Shown: positions 1 to 8,487 of the stretch, one piece after another
How positions within the stretch are numbered: the first letter of the stretch is position 1
Layout: each line of letters starts with the position of its first letter
The notes under the pieces: generated by a model
The model's input: only the letters and a program-made list of their open reading frames with translations
The model's database searches: none
What the model was told of the DNA's origin: nothing
Translations under genes and position numbers: made by a program
Source: an uncultured Oscillospiraceae bacterium
Lineage (GTDB): Bacteria; Bacillota; Clostridia; Oscillospirales; Oscillospiraceae
Assembly: GCA_910588045.1 (NCBI GenBank)
Contig: CAJUPS010000008.1
Coordinates: 1-64,000 of the forward strand
Direction of reading: 5' to 3'
DNA: 64,000 nt

Positions 1-166
1 ATTTTTGCACACCCAACCTCTTTGTGCAATATTTATTTTTCAAACAAGCCCTAATTTGTAACGAATCTGTAACTGAATTGTAACACATGGCATCTCCCGT
101 GTCAATAGCACGATCCGAGAATATTTAGTCACGAAAATCACGTCTTATTAGGCTACAAAGATGGAC
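1..166. other. Intergenic left edge, no gene seen
   Basis: AT-rich stretch downstream of the recombinase-like gene. The only structure I see is a short inverted repeat, TTGCACA (5-11) and TGTGCAA (23-29). No open frame of useful length is visible. Confidence 0.5.
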
Positions 167-802
167 TCAATTCAGTAGCAATTCAAAATATTCTGTCTGC
201 TGCAACTCAATTTGCAGGTTGCTATCTGAATGGATTAGAATCCTATCGACCCGATCCTTAATTTTCTGGTCATCAAATGTTCTCATGTTCAGCTTCTCGC
301 AGAGGAGGTTTTTGATCTGTTCTTCTGCAATAGAGGGAGAATGCTTGCAGAACTTTTTCCCATGTTCTACGCGATTGGCACAGCGCCAGACAATTTCGCC
401 GGAAGGTCTGGTAATACGCCTATAGTTGTGGCTGCACTCTGCGCAGACTAAAAGACCACTCAGTACACTCTGGGAGTTGTACCGGGTGGCCTTTCGTTTG
501 TTGGTATCTTCGTCGATATTGCTGCGCCTGCCCTTTTCGCCTTGTGCCAGGAAGAAATCGTCGAAGCTGACAATATAGCCGATATACTTTTGATTGGAGA
601 GTATATTACTGAGTACGGGCTGTGTCCAACGACTTTTCCCTTTTGGGGAGAGAATCTGTTGCTCAAAAAGAAAATCAGCAATCCTGCCCAGGCTCATGCC
701 GGAGAGATACTGCTGATAGATAGTTCTGACAATATTTGCTTTTTCGGGATCTACGATAATACGGCTATCGGGTGTTTGTATGAAACCATATGGAAGTGGC
801 AT
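167..802 (-). CDS. Serine-recombinase-like protein without catalytic domain
   Basis: A 211-residue protein made of the middle and C-terminal parts of a large serine recombinase. The 'recombinase' DNA-binding domain (PLPYGF at the start, SGMSLGRIADFL, then the YIGYI stretch) is followed by a zinc beta-ribbon with a CAEC pair and two later cysteines (WRCAN, KFCKH). The N-terminal resolvase domain with the catalytic serine is absent. I chose the ATG at 802 because AAAGGAG lies 8 bases upstream; an earlier in-frame ATG at 820 has no such site. The good start signal argues for a real small gene rather than simple debris. Such a protein could bind recombination sites but could not cut DNA alone. 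It lies beside tRNA-Pro, so a remnant of an integrated element is the alternative. Confidence 0.75.
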   Translation of the reverse strand: MPLPYGFIQTPDSRIIVDPEKANIVRTIYQQYLSGMSLGRIADFLFEQQILSPKGKSRWTQPVLSNILSNQKYIGYIVSFDDFFLAQGEKGRRSNIDEDTNKRKATRYNSQSVLSGLLVCAECSHNYRRITRPSGEIVWRCANRVEHGKKFCKHSPSIAEEQIKNLLCEKLNMRTFDDQKIKDRVDRILIHSDSNLQIELQQTEYFELLLN

Positions 803-954
803 AAGCGCAGCTCCTTTCAAAACTTACAGATAGGTACATTTAGTGAAAAGCGGATTGCTGCATATACGTGGGTTAAACGAGAGCCTTTAGTGATCGTGGC
901 AATTCATGTGGCTGTCTGAGCGGTACCACTGGGCGATCCCTCTACATAAAAGAA

Positions 955-991
955 GAAACCTGCCTTTTGATTCAATCAAAAAACAGGTTTC
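955..991 (-). terminator. Terminator after tRNA-Pro
   Basis: Eight-base stem GAAACCTG (955-962) / CAGGTTTC (984-991). On the minus strand it is followed by TTCTTTT. It lies 7 bases after the tRNA CCA end and suits intrinsic termination of the tRNA transcript. Confidence 0.75.
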
Positions 992-997
992 TTTTGT

Positions 998-1073
998 TGG
1001 TCCGAGTGGCGGGATTTGAACCCACGGCCTCATGGTCCCGAACCATGCGCGCTACCAACTGCGCTACACCCGG
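998..1073 (-). tRNA. tRNA-Pro (anticodon CGG)
   Basis: A 76-base cloverleaf on the minus strand. The acceptor stem CCGGGTG (1073-1067) pairs with CACTCGG (1008-1002), followed by A and an encoded CCA (1000-998). The anticodon stem CATGG/CCATG encloses the loop TTCGGGA, giving anticodon CGG for codon CCG. The T-arm has GTTCAAATC. It has its own consensus promoter upstream and a terminator downstream, so it is a single-gene transcription unit. Confidence 0.97.
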
Positions 1074-1109
1074 ATAGGGCTGCTGCCACAGGATGCGGCA
1101 ACAGTCCAT

Positions 1110-1138
1110 ATTATAGTGTTTTCGTACCAATCTGTCAA
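1110..1138 (-). promoter_or_regulatory. Consensus sigma-A promoter of tRNA-Pro
   Basis: On the minus strand, TTGACA (1138-1133), a 17-base spacer and TATAAT (1115-1110) form a perfect housekeeping promoter. It ends about 37 bases before the mature tRNA start. Confidence 0.92.
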
Positions 1139-1178
1139 GTGGATTCCGAAAAATCTTCCACCAAAATTTTGCTCACCC

Positions 1179-3179
1179 TCAGGTGCCCAGCTCCACCCAC
1201 AGCTGACTGTAGAGCTGCAATGTCTCCGGCGGCAGATTCTCATAGACCTCACACCGCTCCAGCACCTCCGGCGGGGCGGCCATGATCTCATAGGTCTCCT
1301 GATCCAGTTCCTCGCCGTAGAGCTCCTCGTAGTAGGCCGGATACTCCTCTAAGGCCTCACGATTGGGAGAGGCGTACCAGATATAGTCCATATTGGCCAG
1401 ATTGGCCTCGGTGGAAGCAATAAAGTTGATCCACATCTCCGCCTCCAGCTTATGGGGCGCATCCTTCAGAACGCACATGGCATCCACAAACCAGTTGGAG
1501 CCCTCCTCCGGAACCACGTAGGCCAGATCCTCGTTGTTCTCCGCCATGGTCAGATAGTCCCCGGCATAGTAGGTCGCGATAGCGGCGTTGCCGCCCTCCA
1601 TCTTTTGGAAGACCTCGTCGGACACCTTGCCCTGGAAAACACCCCGGCGGTTGGCGTCGGCAATCAGCGCAAACGCCTCCCGGATTTCCGATGCGTCCGT
1701 AGTGTTGGCAGAATAGCCCAGATAGAACAGCGCCTCCGCCAAGGCGTCCCGGGAATTGTTGATAAGGAGCACATTCCCCGCATACTTGTCATCGTACAGC
1801 GCACTCCAACTGGTGATCTCCTCCTCCACCATGCTGGTATTGTAGATGATTCCCAGCGTCCCCCAGGTGTACGGGACGGTATACTGATTCTCCGGGTCGA
1901 AGTAGAGGTTGGTAAACCGCTCATCCATCAGCTCAAAATTGGGGATATTTCCGTAGTCCAGCGTCTCCAGCATATCCTCTTCGATGAACTTGGCGATCAT
2001 ATAGTCCGAGGTGACCACCACGTCATAGTCCGCGCCGCCGCTCTTCAGCAGGGAATAGAGCGTCTCGTTGCTCTCCACAGTCTGGTAGTTCACCCGGATA
2101 CCGGTCTCCTCCTCGAACTGAGTAATCAGGTCCGTGTCAATATACTCCCCCAGGCTGCACACATTGACCACCGGCCGGGAGCTGGTGGCCCCCGTGAGGA
2201 ACATCACCACCGCCACGAAGCAGCAGGCCATAGCGGCCCCCGCCCCCCTCTTCACCCATTTCCATCTGGGACCGGAGGTACGCACCGCCAGATGCTCCAT
2301 CCATGTCAGTTTCCGGGGCTCCATGCTGGCGCTCCGGCGCTCCTGGCGGGCCTCCCGGACGTTGACGATCACCAGCAGCGTCAGCACCGTCAGAAACAGC
2401 AGCGTAGACACCGCGTTGATCTCCGGCGTGATGCGCCGCTTGGTCATGCCATAGATGGCCATGGACAGCGTGGAAGTGGAGGACCCGGCGGTGAAATAGG
2501 AGATAACGAAGTCGTCCACGCTCATGGTAAAGGCGATCAGCGCCCCCGAGACGATCCCCGGCTTGATTTCCGGCAGGATCACCCGCCAGAACGCCTGCAT
2601 CCACGTACATCCCAGGTCCTGGGCGGCGTCCACCAGGTTGCGGTCCATCTGCCGCAGACGGGGGGCCACGTTCAGAATCACATAGGGAATATTGAACGCG
2701 ATATGGGCCAGCAGCAACGTCCCGAAACCCAGGGTCAGCCGGGTGGGCAGCTCAAAGGCGCTCTGCATCCCGTTGATCCACTTGGCAAAGGCCCCCCATC
2801 CCTGAAAAAATGCCACAAAGAACAGGCACAGGCTGACGCCGGTAACGATGTCCGCATTCATCATGGGGATGTCGTTGATCACCAGCAGGGCATCCCGCTT
2901 CCGCCGGGAGAGACTGTAGAGCCCGATGGCGGCAAAGGTGCCCGCCGCCGTGGAAATCACAGTGGCCAGCAGGCTCACCAGCAGAGTCATATATAGGCTC
3001 TCCATAATCAGCCGGTTGCCAAACAGCTCGCTGTACCAGTGGAGGGAGAACCCCCGCCACACCGCGCTGCTGTCCCCTGCGTTAAAGGAGAAGATGATCA
3101 GCAGAAAAATGGGCAGATACAGGAACAGGAACATCAGCCCGATCAGGAAACGGCTGCCGCCGCGATTCGTCTTCTTCAT
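1179..3179 (-). CDS. potCD: Spermidine/putrescine ABC transporter, fused permease and substrate-binding protein
   Basis: A 666-residue fusion of PotC and PotD for polyamine uptake. Residues about 1-275 are an ABC permease with several membrane helices and the EAA-type loop DAAQDLGC near residue 185. A further hydrophobic helix (about residues 315-335) then anchors an extracellular periplasmic-binding-protein domain that runs to the C-terminus (GEYIDTDLITQFEEETGI, YTWGTLGIIYNTS). The ATG at 3179 overlaps the potB stop as ATGA, and a 19-residue N-terminal extension upstream is ignored for that reason. Normal PotD is a separate lipoprotein; here it is tethered to the permease, a fusion known in some Firmicutes. 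It is the last gene of potA-potB-potCD. Confidence 0.93.
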   Translation of the reverse strand: MKKTNRGGSRFLIGLMFLFLYLPIFLLIIFSFNAGDSSAVWRGFSLHWYSELFGNRLIMESLYMTLLVSLLATVISTAAGTFAAIGLYSLSRRKRDALLVINDIPMMNADIVTGVSLCLFFVAFFQGWGAFAKWINGMQSAFELPTRLTLGFGTLLLAHIAFNIPYVILNVAPRLRQMDRNLVDAAQDLGCTWMQAFWRVILPEIKPGIVSGALIAFTMSVDDFVISYFTAGSSTSTLSMAIYGMTKRRITPEINAVSTLLFLTVLTLLVIVNVREARQERRSASMEPRKLTWMEHLAVRTSGPRWKWVKRGAGAAMACCFVAVVMFLTGATSSRPVVNVCSLGEYIDTDLITQFEEETGIRVNYQTVESNETLYSLLKSGGADYDVVVTSDYMIAKFIEEDMLETLDYGNIPNFELMDERFTNLYFDPENQYTVPYTWGTLGIIYNTSMVEEEITSWSALYDDKYAGNVLLINNSRDALAEALFYLGYSANTTDASEIREAFALIADANRRGVFQGKVSDEVFQKMEGGNAAIATYYAGDYLTMAENNEDLAYVVPEEGSNWFVDAMCVLKDAPHKLEAEMWINFIASTEANLANMDYIWYASPNREALEEYPAYYEELYGEELDQETYEIMAAPPEVLERCEVYENLPPETLQLYSQLWVELGT

Positions 3180-4033
3180 CAGAGCATCACCGCCTGTTCC
3201 TCGCCGTCGCCGAAGTGGTTCATGACCACCATGCACACGACGACGATCACCATCATCACCAGGGAGATGGCCGCACCCAGGTGCGGGTTATAGGCTCCCC
3301 CCAGGAACTGCTGCTCAATCAGGTCCCCCAGCATCATCTGGGTCCCGCCGCCCAGCAGGCGGGAGATGGCGAAGGTGGACACCGACGGGACAAAGACCAT
3401 CGTCACCCCGCTGAGCACCCCCGGCAGGCTCAGCGGCAAGATCACCTTCCAGAACACCCTTCCGGACCCGGCGCCCAGATCCCGGGCGGCCTCCAGGAGA
3501 CTGCCGTCCATCTTCTCGATGACCGAGTAAATAGGCAGGATCATAAAGGGCAGGTAGTTGTACACCATGCCCAGCACCACCGCGCCCTGGGTGTTGATCA
3601 TCGGGAAATACTCCAAGTTCGTGCCAAAAAGGCCGTTCACCAGGCCAATCAGGCCGATTGCGGAGAAAAAGCGGTTGAGCAGCCCGTTGTTCTCCAGCAC
3701 GGACATCCAGGAATAGGTCCGCAGCAGGAAGTTCATCCACATGGGCAGCATGATAAGCATCATCGCCACCCGCTGGAACCGGGGCCCCTCCCGGGAAATG
3801 AAGTAGGCCGCAGGATAGCCAATCAGCAGGCAGATCAGCGTGGCCAGCAGCGCCAGCCAAAAGGACCGCGTGAACACCGAGGCATAGGTCCCCATGCTGG
3901 CAAAGTGCTCCAGGGTAAACCCGCCGCTCGCAGCGGAGAAGGCGTAGATCACCACCATGACAATAGGCGCCACCACGAACAGGGCCATCCAGCCCACGTA
4001 GGGCACGGCGAAGAGGGAGCGCTTATTCTTCAT
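3179..4033 (-). CDS. potB: Spermidine/putrescine ABC transporter permease PotB
   Basis: A 284-residue inner-membrane permease with about six hydrophobic helices and the cytoplasmic EAA loop EAARDLGAGSGRVFWKV, which docks on the PotA ATPase. I chose the ATG at 4033 because GGAGGAGG (4050-4043) lies nine bases upstream; the ATG at 4042 touches that site directly. The start overlaps the end of potA by 11 bases, so translation is probably coupled. The gene ends in an ATGA overlap with potCD. The longer frame to 4255 lies inside potA and is spurious. Confidence 0.93.
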   Translation of the reverse strand: MKNKRSLFAVPYVGWMALFVVAPIVMVVIYAFSAASGGFTLEHFASMGTYASVFTRSFWLALLATLICLLIGYPAAYFISREGPRFQRVAMMLIMLPMWMNFLLRTYSWMSVLENNGLLNRFFSAIGLIGLVNGLFGTNLEYFPMINTQGAVVLGMVYNYLPFMILPIYSVIEKMDGSLLEAARDLGAGSGRVFWKVILPLSLPGVLSGVTMVFVPSVSTFAISRLLGGGTQMMLGDLIEQQFLGGAYNPHLGAAISLVMMVIVVVCMVVMNHFGDGEEQAVML

Positions 4034-5195
4034 CTTCGCCATCCTCCTCCAGAAGACTGACGTCTTCCAACTCGTCGTACTCCTCCGAGTAGGAGGAGTA
4101 GTCGCCGAACATGCCGGAGTATTGGCTCTTGTGCATGATATGGATGTCGTCCGGATTGAGGATGATCCCGATGGTCTCCCCCTCCGGATGGTAGTCCGTG
4201 GTCTGGATGAGCCACTTAAAGCCCTTGAAATCCACGATGGTGTCGTAGTGGACACCCTTGAAGGTCACACTGGTAACGGTGCCCTTCAGCTGCCCCTTCT
4301 CCGGCGGAACGATGTCCACGTCCTCGGGCCGGATGACCACGTCCACCGGCTCCATGGGGGCAAACCCCTTGTCCAGGCACTTGAACTTCCGGTTGAAGAA
4401 CTCCACCACGAAGTCCTCGTGCATGACCCCATCGAGGATGTTGCTCTCCCCGATGAAGTCCGCCACGAAGGCATTCTTCGGCTCGTTGTAGATGTCCTCC
4501 GGGGTGCCGATCTGCTGGATGCGCCCGCCGTCCATGACCACGATGGTATCGCTCATAGCGAGCGCCTCCTCCTGGTCGTGGGTCACATAGATGAAGGTAA
4601 TCCCCAGCTGCTGTTGGATGCGCTTGAGCTCGCTCTGCATGTCCTTCCGCAGGCGCAGGTCCAGCGCCCCCAGCGGCTCGTCCAGGAGCAGCACCTTCGG
4701 GCGGTTCACCAGGGCCCGGGCGATGGCCACCCGCTGCTGCTGCCCGCCGGAGAGCTCGGTGATGCGGCGGCTCTCGAAGCCCTTGAGGCTCACCACCTCC
4801 AGCATCTCCAACACCCGCTGCCGGATCTCCTCCTCCGAAATCTTGACCTTCCTCTTTCGTCCTCCCACCGTCTCCGTCTTGGGGACCCTGAGGCCGAAGG
4901 CCACGTTCTCAAAGACGTTGAGGTGGGGAAACAGGGCGTAGCGCTGGAAGACAGTGTTCACCTGCCGCAGATTCGGCGGAATATCGTTAATCCTCACCCC
5001 GTCGAACAACACTTCTCCCGAAGTGGGCGTCAAAAAGCCTCCAATGATGCGCAAGGTTGTCGTCTTGCCGCAGCCACTGGGTCCGAGCAGTGTGAGGAAC
5101 TCACTGTCATTGAAATATAGGTTGATGTGATCGAGAACCAGCTCGCCGTCAAACGCCATGCAGCAATCTGCAAGGCTGATCAACTTTTTGGACAT
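4023..5195 (-). CDS. potA: Spermidine/putrescine ABC transporter ATP-binding protein PotA
   Basis: A 390-residue ATPase powering polyamine import. Walker A GPSGCGKT is at residues 38-45, the signature LSGGQQQRVAIARAL follows, then Walker B VLLLDEPLGALD and the switch histidine in THDQEEA. A C-terminal TOBE-type region follows (VVIRPEDVDI, VKGVHYDTIVD-like stretch). The last 25 or so residues are strongly acidic and tyrosine/serine-rich, unlike typical PotA. I chose the ATG at 5195 for the GGGGGAGG just upstream. It is first in potA-potB-potCD, behind a strong promoter and a hairpin leader. Confidence 0.94.
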   Translation of the reverse strand: MSKKLISLADCCMAFDGELVLDHINLYFNDSEFLTLLGPSGCGKTTTLRIIGGFLTPTSGEVLFDGVRINDIPPNLRQVNTVFQRYALFPHLNVFENVAFGLRVPKTETVGGRKRKVKISEEEIRQRVLEMLEVVSLKGFESRRITELSGGQQQRVAIARALVNRPKVLLLDEPLGALDLRLRKDMQSELKRIQQQLGITFIYVTHDQEEALAMSDTIVVMDGGRIQQIGTPEDIYNEPKNAFVADFIGESNILDGVMHEDFVVEFFNRKFKCLDKGFAPMEPVDVVIRPEDVDIVPPEKGQLKGTVTSVTFKGVHYDTIVDFKGFKWLIQTTDYHPEGETIGIILNPDDIHIMHKSQYSGMFGDYSSYSEEYDELEDVSLLEEDGEDEE

Positions 5196-5260
5196 TATCC
5201 TCCCCCGTTCCTTTTCCATAAATTTGATGTCCTCTGCACATGCAGAAGCATAGAAAAATT

Positions 5261-5299
5261 GCCTGTTTTCCTGAGTAACTTTCCCCCAGGAAAACAGGC
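5261..5299 (-). promoter_or_regulatory. 13-bp hairpin plus U-run at the potA transcript 5' end
   Basis: Perfect inverted repeat GCCTGTTTTCCTG (5261-5273) / CAGGAAAACAGGC (5287-5299) with a 13-base loop. On the minus strand it is followed by AATTTTTC. It begins about 7 bases after the -10 box, so a potA transcript should start inside it. It resembles an intrinsic terminator or attenuator. It could also end transcription from the flavoprotein gene upstream. Confidence 0.8.
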
Positions 5300-5305
5300 A
5301 AGCTA

Positions 5306-5334
5306 ACTATATCCGTTTTATGTCGAATTGTCAA
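5306..5334 (-). promoter_or_regulatory. Consensus promoter of potA-potB-potCD
   Basis: On the minus strand, TTGACA (5334-5329), a 17-base spacer and TATAGT (5311-5306). It lies between the end of the flavoprotein gene at 5374 and the leader hairpin. Confidence 0.9.
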
Positions 5335-5373
5335 TGGGTAGGGGGAATTTTTTTAAGAAAATTTTGCACGGGA

Positions 5374-6039
5374 CTATAGTTGCCGGCTTGTTTCCCATAC
5401 TTTTTCATCCAGCGGCACAGTGCACCCCCACGATGCCGCCACCTTCTGAAACATCTTTTTCCCAAGTGTTTTGTGTATCAACCCCATCAGCAGGCGCATA
5501 GGAAGCGGCAAATATTCCGGGCCGGTAAATTTTTTCGCCTCCTCACGGAAGAAGCCGTCCCCCTCCGCAAAAAGTTTCCCCATCGCCTGATACGGTTTTG
5601 TGATCTGAGCCTTCTTCTCCTCCCCCAAAAGCCGGATTCCGAAATTATCTCCTTTTACCAGACAGCCGCCATAGCGGACGCCCAGATATTCCGGCAATTT
5701 TGCCAGAAACGCCTCGCCGCAGCGAAGCTGACACCCCTCCGCGAAGCCGCTCTGCAAAAGGAAGGAGAGCCTTGTATGCTCATCCTTTTCGGGGAGCGTC
5801 TCCAAAAATTCCAGCAGAAGTCCGGGCACGCATTCTACATATAGCGGCAGCGCAATAAGGATCTCGTCGTTTTTGATATAGGCGTCGCGGATAACGTCCC
5901 ACGTTTTTCGGTTGGAGATCGCGTATGTTTCAAAGGTACTTCCTTTTTCTGACAGCCCCTTTGTGAAGGCGGCGATGATTTTCTCCGTGTTGCTGTATTT
6001 TTGTACCCGTGGACTTCCATTGATAATCACAACATGCAT
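5374..6039 (-). CDS. NAD(P)H-dependent FMN reductase-like flavoprotein
   Basis: A 221-residue flavodoxin-fold protein. The N-terminus VVIINGSPR is the phosphate-binding loop of FMN reductases and iron-sulfur flavoproteins, and DEILIALPLYVECVPG fits the second flavin-contact loop. The C-terminal third has no recognised motif. It starts with an ATG that overlaps the end of the preceding flavoprotein gene by 13 bases, so the two are co-translated and probably act together in electron transfer or quinone/nitro-type reduction. The substrate cannot be read from sequence. Confidence 0.75.
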   Translation of the reverse strand: MHVVIINGSPRVQKYSNTEKIIAAFTKGLSEKGSTFETYAISNRKTWDVIRDAYIKNDEILIALPLYVECVPGLLLEFLETLPEKDEHTRLSFLLQSGFAEGCQLRCGEAFLAKLPEYLGVRYGGCLVKGDNFGIRLLGEEKKAQITKPYQAMGKLFAEGDGFFREEAKKFTGPEYLPLPMRLLMGLIHKTLGKKMFQKVAASWGCTVPLDEKVWETSRQL

Positions 6040-6539
6040 GAGACCGCCTCCTTCCCGCTGCTTTCAGAAAAGACTCCCAGGGAGCGGCTCCCGATATTCA
6101 GCGCGGTACGCTGACACCACCGTTCAAGGTAAGCCTGGTCGCCGTCTCCGGTATAGATGATCCCAATGTCCGGCTGGTGGTCATAGCGCATGACATGACG
6201 CATTTGCCCATCCGTGAATTTCAGATACATGGTGACCAGCGGCATGATCCTGTCTACAATGTTCTTGGTCTGCCAGGAAACAAATCCAAAGTGCGTATCC
6301 GTAACCAGCCAGACCTGGTCCGCTCCGCTCATTTTTCTCAGGATCGGCTCATAGTCGTCCTGAATGGCACAAACTCCCGGCGTTTTCAGCCAGCAGTAAT
6401 TACACCCGACACAGTGCGAAATGCGCATTCCCGCCGTATCAATCCGCTCAAATCCGGCTGTACTTTTACCTCTGCAAAGCAATTCCTCCTCTATCCCTTT
6501 TCCTATATGCCTTGCCGTTGTATCAACCAATAAAACCAC
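6027..6539 (-). CDS. Flavodoxin-fold iron-sulfur flavoprotein-like reductase
   Basis: A 170-residue protein with a flavodoxin-like core (VWLVTDTHFGFVSWQTKNIVDRIMP is the flavin-side loop). Its cysteine cluster CVGCNYCWLKTPGVC resembles the Fe-S or zinc motif of NADPH-dependent FMN reductase/ISF proteins. The start is a GTG with GAAAGGG upstream. The N-terminus is shorter than usual and lacks the typical NGSPR loop, which its partner gene carries. It lies 24 bases after a sensor kinase gene and overlaps the next flavoprotein, so regulator, kinase and both flavoproteins may share one transcript. Confidence 0.65.
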   Translation of the reverse strand: MVLLVDTTARHIGKGIEEELLCRGKSTAGFERIDTAGMRISHCVGCNYCWLKTPGVCAIQDDYEPILRKMSGADQVWLVTDTHFGFVSWQTKNIVDRIMPLVTMYLKFTDGQMRHVMRYDHQPDIGIIYTGDGDQAYLERWCQRTALNIGSRSLGVFSESSGKEAVSCML

Positions 6540-6563
6540 TATACTTTTCCCTTTCTGTAAGCG

Positions 6564-8447
6564 TCACGCCCGCAGGCTCAGCTCCGCCTTGAACAGGTCC
6601 CCATCCACGTACAGCTCAAACCCGCCGCCCATGAGGTCCATGAGGCTCCGGGCGATGTTCAGCCCCAGGCCGCTGCCCTCGGTGTGCCGGGAGGCGTCGC
6701 CCCGGACAAAGCGCTCCATGAGTTCCTCGGCGGACACGTTCAGCGGGTCCCGCGAGATGTTCTTCATGGACAGATACACCCGCCCATCCCGGGCGGCCAG
6801 GTCCACGTAGACCCGGGTCCCCGCCATTGCGTACTTGCACACATTACTCAGCAGGTTATCCAGTACCCTCCATAGGAGACGCCCGTCCGCCAGGGCCATC
6901 AGGTTGCCCTCGTAGGTGTTGACGATGACCTCCAGCTTCCCCGCCGCCAGCTTTTCATCGTAGTCCCCGACGGCCTGGTGGATGATCTCGTTGACCACGA
7001 TGGGCTCCAGGCTCACCGTCATGTTCCCCGTGGACGCCTTGCTGGCCTCCACCAGATCCTCCGCCAGCTTCTTGAGCCGGTGGGACTGCCGGTCCAGCAC
7101 CTGCAAATACTCCTGCGCGGCGGGCGGCAGCTCCTCCTTTTTCAGCAGGTCCACATAGTTGACTATGCTGGTGAGGGGGGTCTTGATGTCGTGGGAGACG
7201 TTGGTGATGAGCTCGGTCTTCAGCCGCTCGCTCTTCAGGCGCTGCTCCACGGCCTTGTTCATGCCCACGCCAATGGCGTTGAGGTCCTCCCCGTGGCGCT
7301 TGACGTCAAAGTACATCTTCTCGGTGTCCAGCTGGGCATCCAGGTCTCCGGCCGCCAGGGCGGACCCCATATCGCAGACCTTTTGCAGTTGGAGGGACAG
7401 CCACGCCGCCCCCACCACCAGGACCGCGTCCAGCGCCACCGCCATCAGGAGGAAAAAAAAGCTCTCGTAGGTCTCCAGAATCAGCATGACCAGGATGGAT
7501 TGTACGCCCAGTATGCCCAGCACCGCCAGGATCACCCGCCAGGTCATGGGCAGGATGCGCACCAGCTCCATAAAGGCCCGCCAGCACCGCTTCCAGGTCC
7601 GCACGCTCCAGCGGCACAGCCGCCATACCACGGTGTTGCGCCACCACTTGCCCTTTTTGAACCGGGTGGCCAGGGTCAGCAGCGTGGCCAGGGTGACCGC
7701 CGCGCAGAAGAAGATGGACAGGCAAAGCATAGCGATTTCCAGGGCGATGGGCGCTCCGCTTCCGGTTGCCCCCGGAATCATGGCGGCACAGAATATTCCC
7801 ACCGCTATGCACAGGTACAGATCCAGGGGGATCCGGTCCTGCCAGTTGAGGGAAACCCCCTCCTTCCCCGCCTTGTGCCCGGCGGCGCAAAAGAGGAACA
7901 CCAGCGCCGCGAGCACCAAGGCATACAGCAGCACCGTCAGCACCACCGTCATGCCAAAGGGCAGCGCGTGGAGCCGGTTGTACATACTCAGCCGCACGGA
8001 GAAGCCGCTGCCGGAGGGCAGGTTCCGGGCGACATAGCCCTTGACGGTGAAGACCGCCCCGTCCCGGCGGAGGGTCTCCGAGGCGGCGGCGAGAGGCGAG
8101 GCGGGGACCTCGCCCCAGGTGCCCACCAGCGCGCCGTTCGCGTCGTAGACCTGGGCGGAGAAGCCCCCCAGCCGCTCCAGCTCGTACTGGGCGTTATAGC
8201 CGTAATAGATGTAGCCGTCGTAGACCTCGCTCTCGCTGAGCGTATAGTCCAGGGCCCAGCCCATGGCATCGCTCATGGCGTTTTTGCACAGCAAATCATT
8301 CTGAAATTTGTCCGCCGTGCCATAGCCGAAGCAGATATACGTCACAGAGAAGGAGCCCAGCACCGCCCCCGCCGTAGCCGCGAAAAGCAGCAGGATGGCG
8401 GCGCACTTCGCCACGAGGCTCTGCCGCAGGTCCTTTTTCTTTTCCAT
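6564..8447 (-). CDS. Membrane sensor histidine kinase
   Basis: A 627-residue sensor kinase. An N-terminal membrane helix (about 12-35) leads to an extracellular domain of about 130 residues; then come several more helices, including a long hydrophobic block around residues 175-345. The dimerisation/phosphoacceptor box is NVSHDIKTPLTS, the ATP-binding N box is DNLLSNVCKYA and the G box is GSGLGLNIA. The multi-helix middle is unusual next to simple EnvZ-like kinases. It lies 40 bases after its response regulator, its obvious partner. The signal is unknown. Confidence 0.88.
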   Translation of the reverse strand: MEKKKDLRQSLVAKCAAILLLFAATAGAVLGSFSVTYICFGYGTADKFQNDLLCKNAMSDAMGWALDYTLSESEVYDGYIYYGYNAQYELERLGGFSAQVYDANGALVGTWGEVPASPLAAASETLRRDGAVFTVKGYVARNLPSGSGFSVRLSMYNRLHALPFGMTVVLTVLLYALVLAALVFLFCAAGHKAGKEGVSLNWQDRIPLDLYLCIAVGIFCAAMIPGATGSGAPIALEIAMLCLSIFFCAAVTLATLLTLATRFKKGKWWRNTVVWRLCRWSVRTWKRCWRAFMELVRILPMTWRVILAVLGILGVQSILVMLILETYESFFFLLMAVALDAVLVVGAAWLSLQLQKVCDMGSALAAGDLDAQLDTEKMYFDVKRHGEDLNAIGVGMNKAVEQRLKSERLKTELITNVSHDIKTPLTSIVNYVDLLKKEELPPAAQEYLQVLDRQSHRLKKLAEDLVEASKASTGNMTVSLEPIVVNEIIHQAVGDYDEKLAAGKLEVIVNTYEGNLMALADGRLLWRVLDNLLSNVCKYAMAGTRVYVDLAARDGRVYLSMKNISRDPLNVSAEELMERFVRGDASRHTEGSGLGLNIARSLMDLMGGGFELYVDGDLFKAELSLRA

Positions 8448-8487
8448 GCCGATCCCTTCTTTCCGCCGCCGGGCGCAGAGCGCCCTT

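Noticed and set aside
1452..2996. Long plus-strand open frame (514 codons) across potCD
   Set aside because: Antisense shadow of a GC-rich gene. It is rich in His, Gln, Arg and Pro with no motif, and potCD on the other strand is certain.
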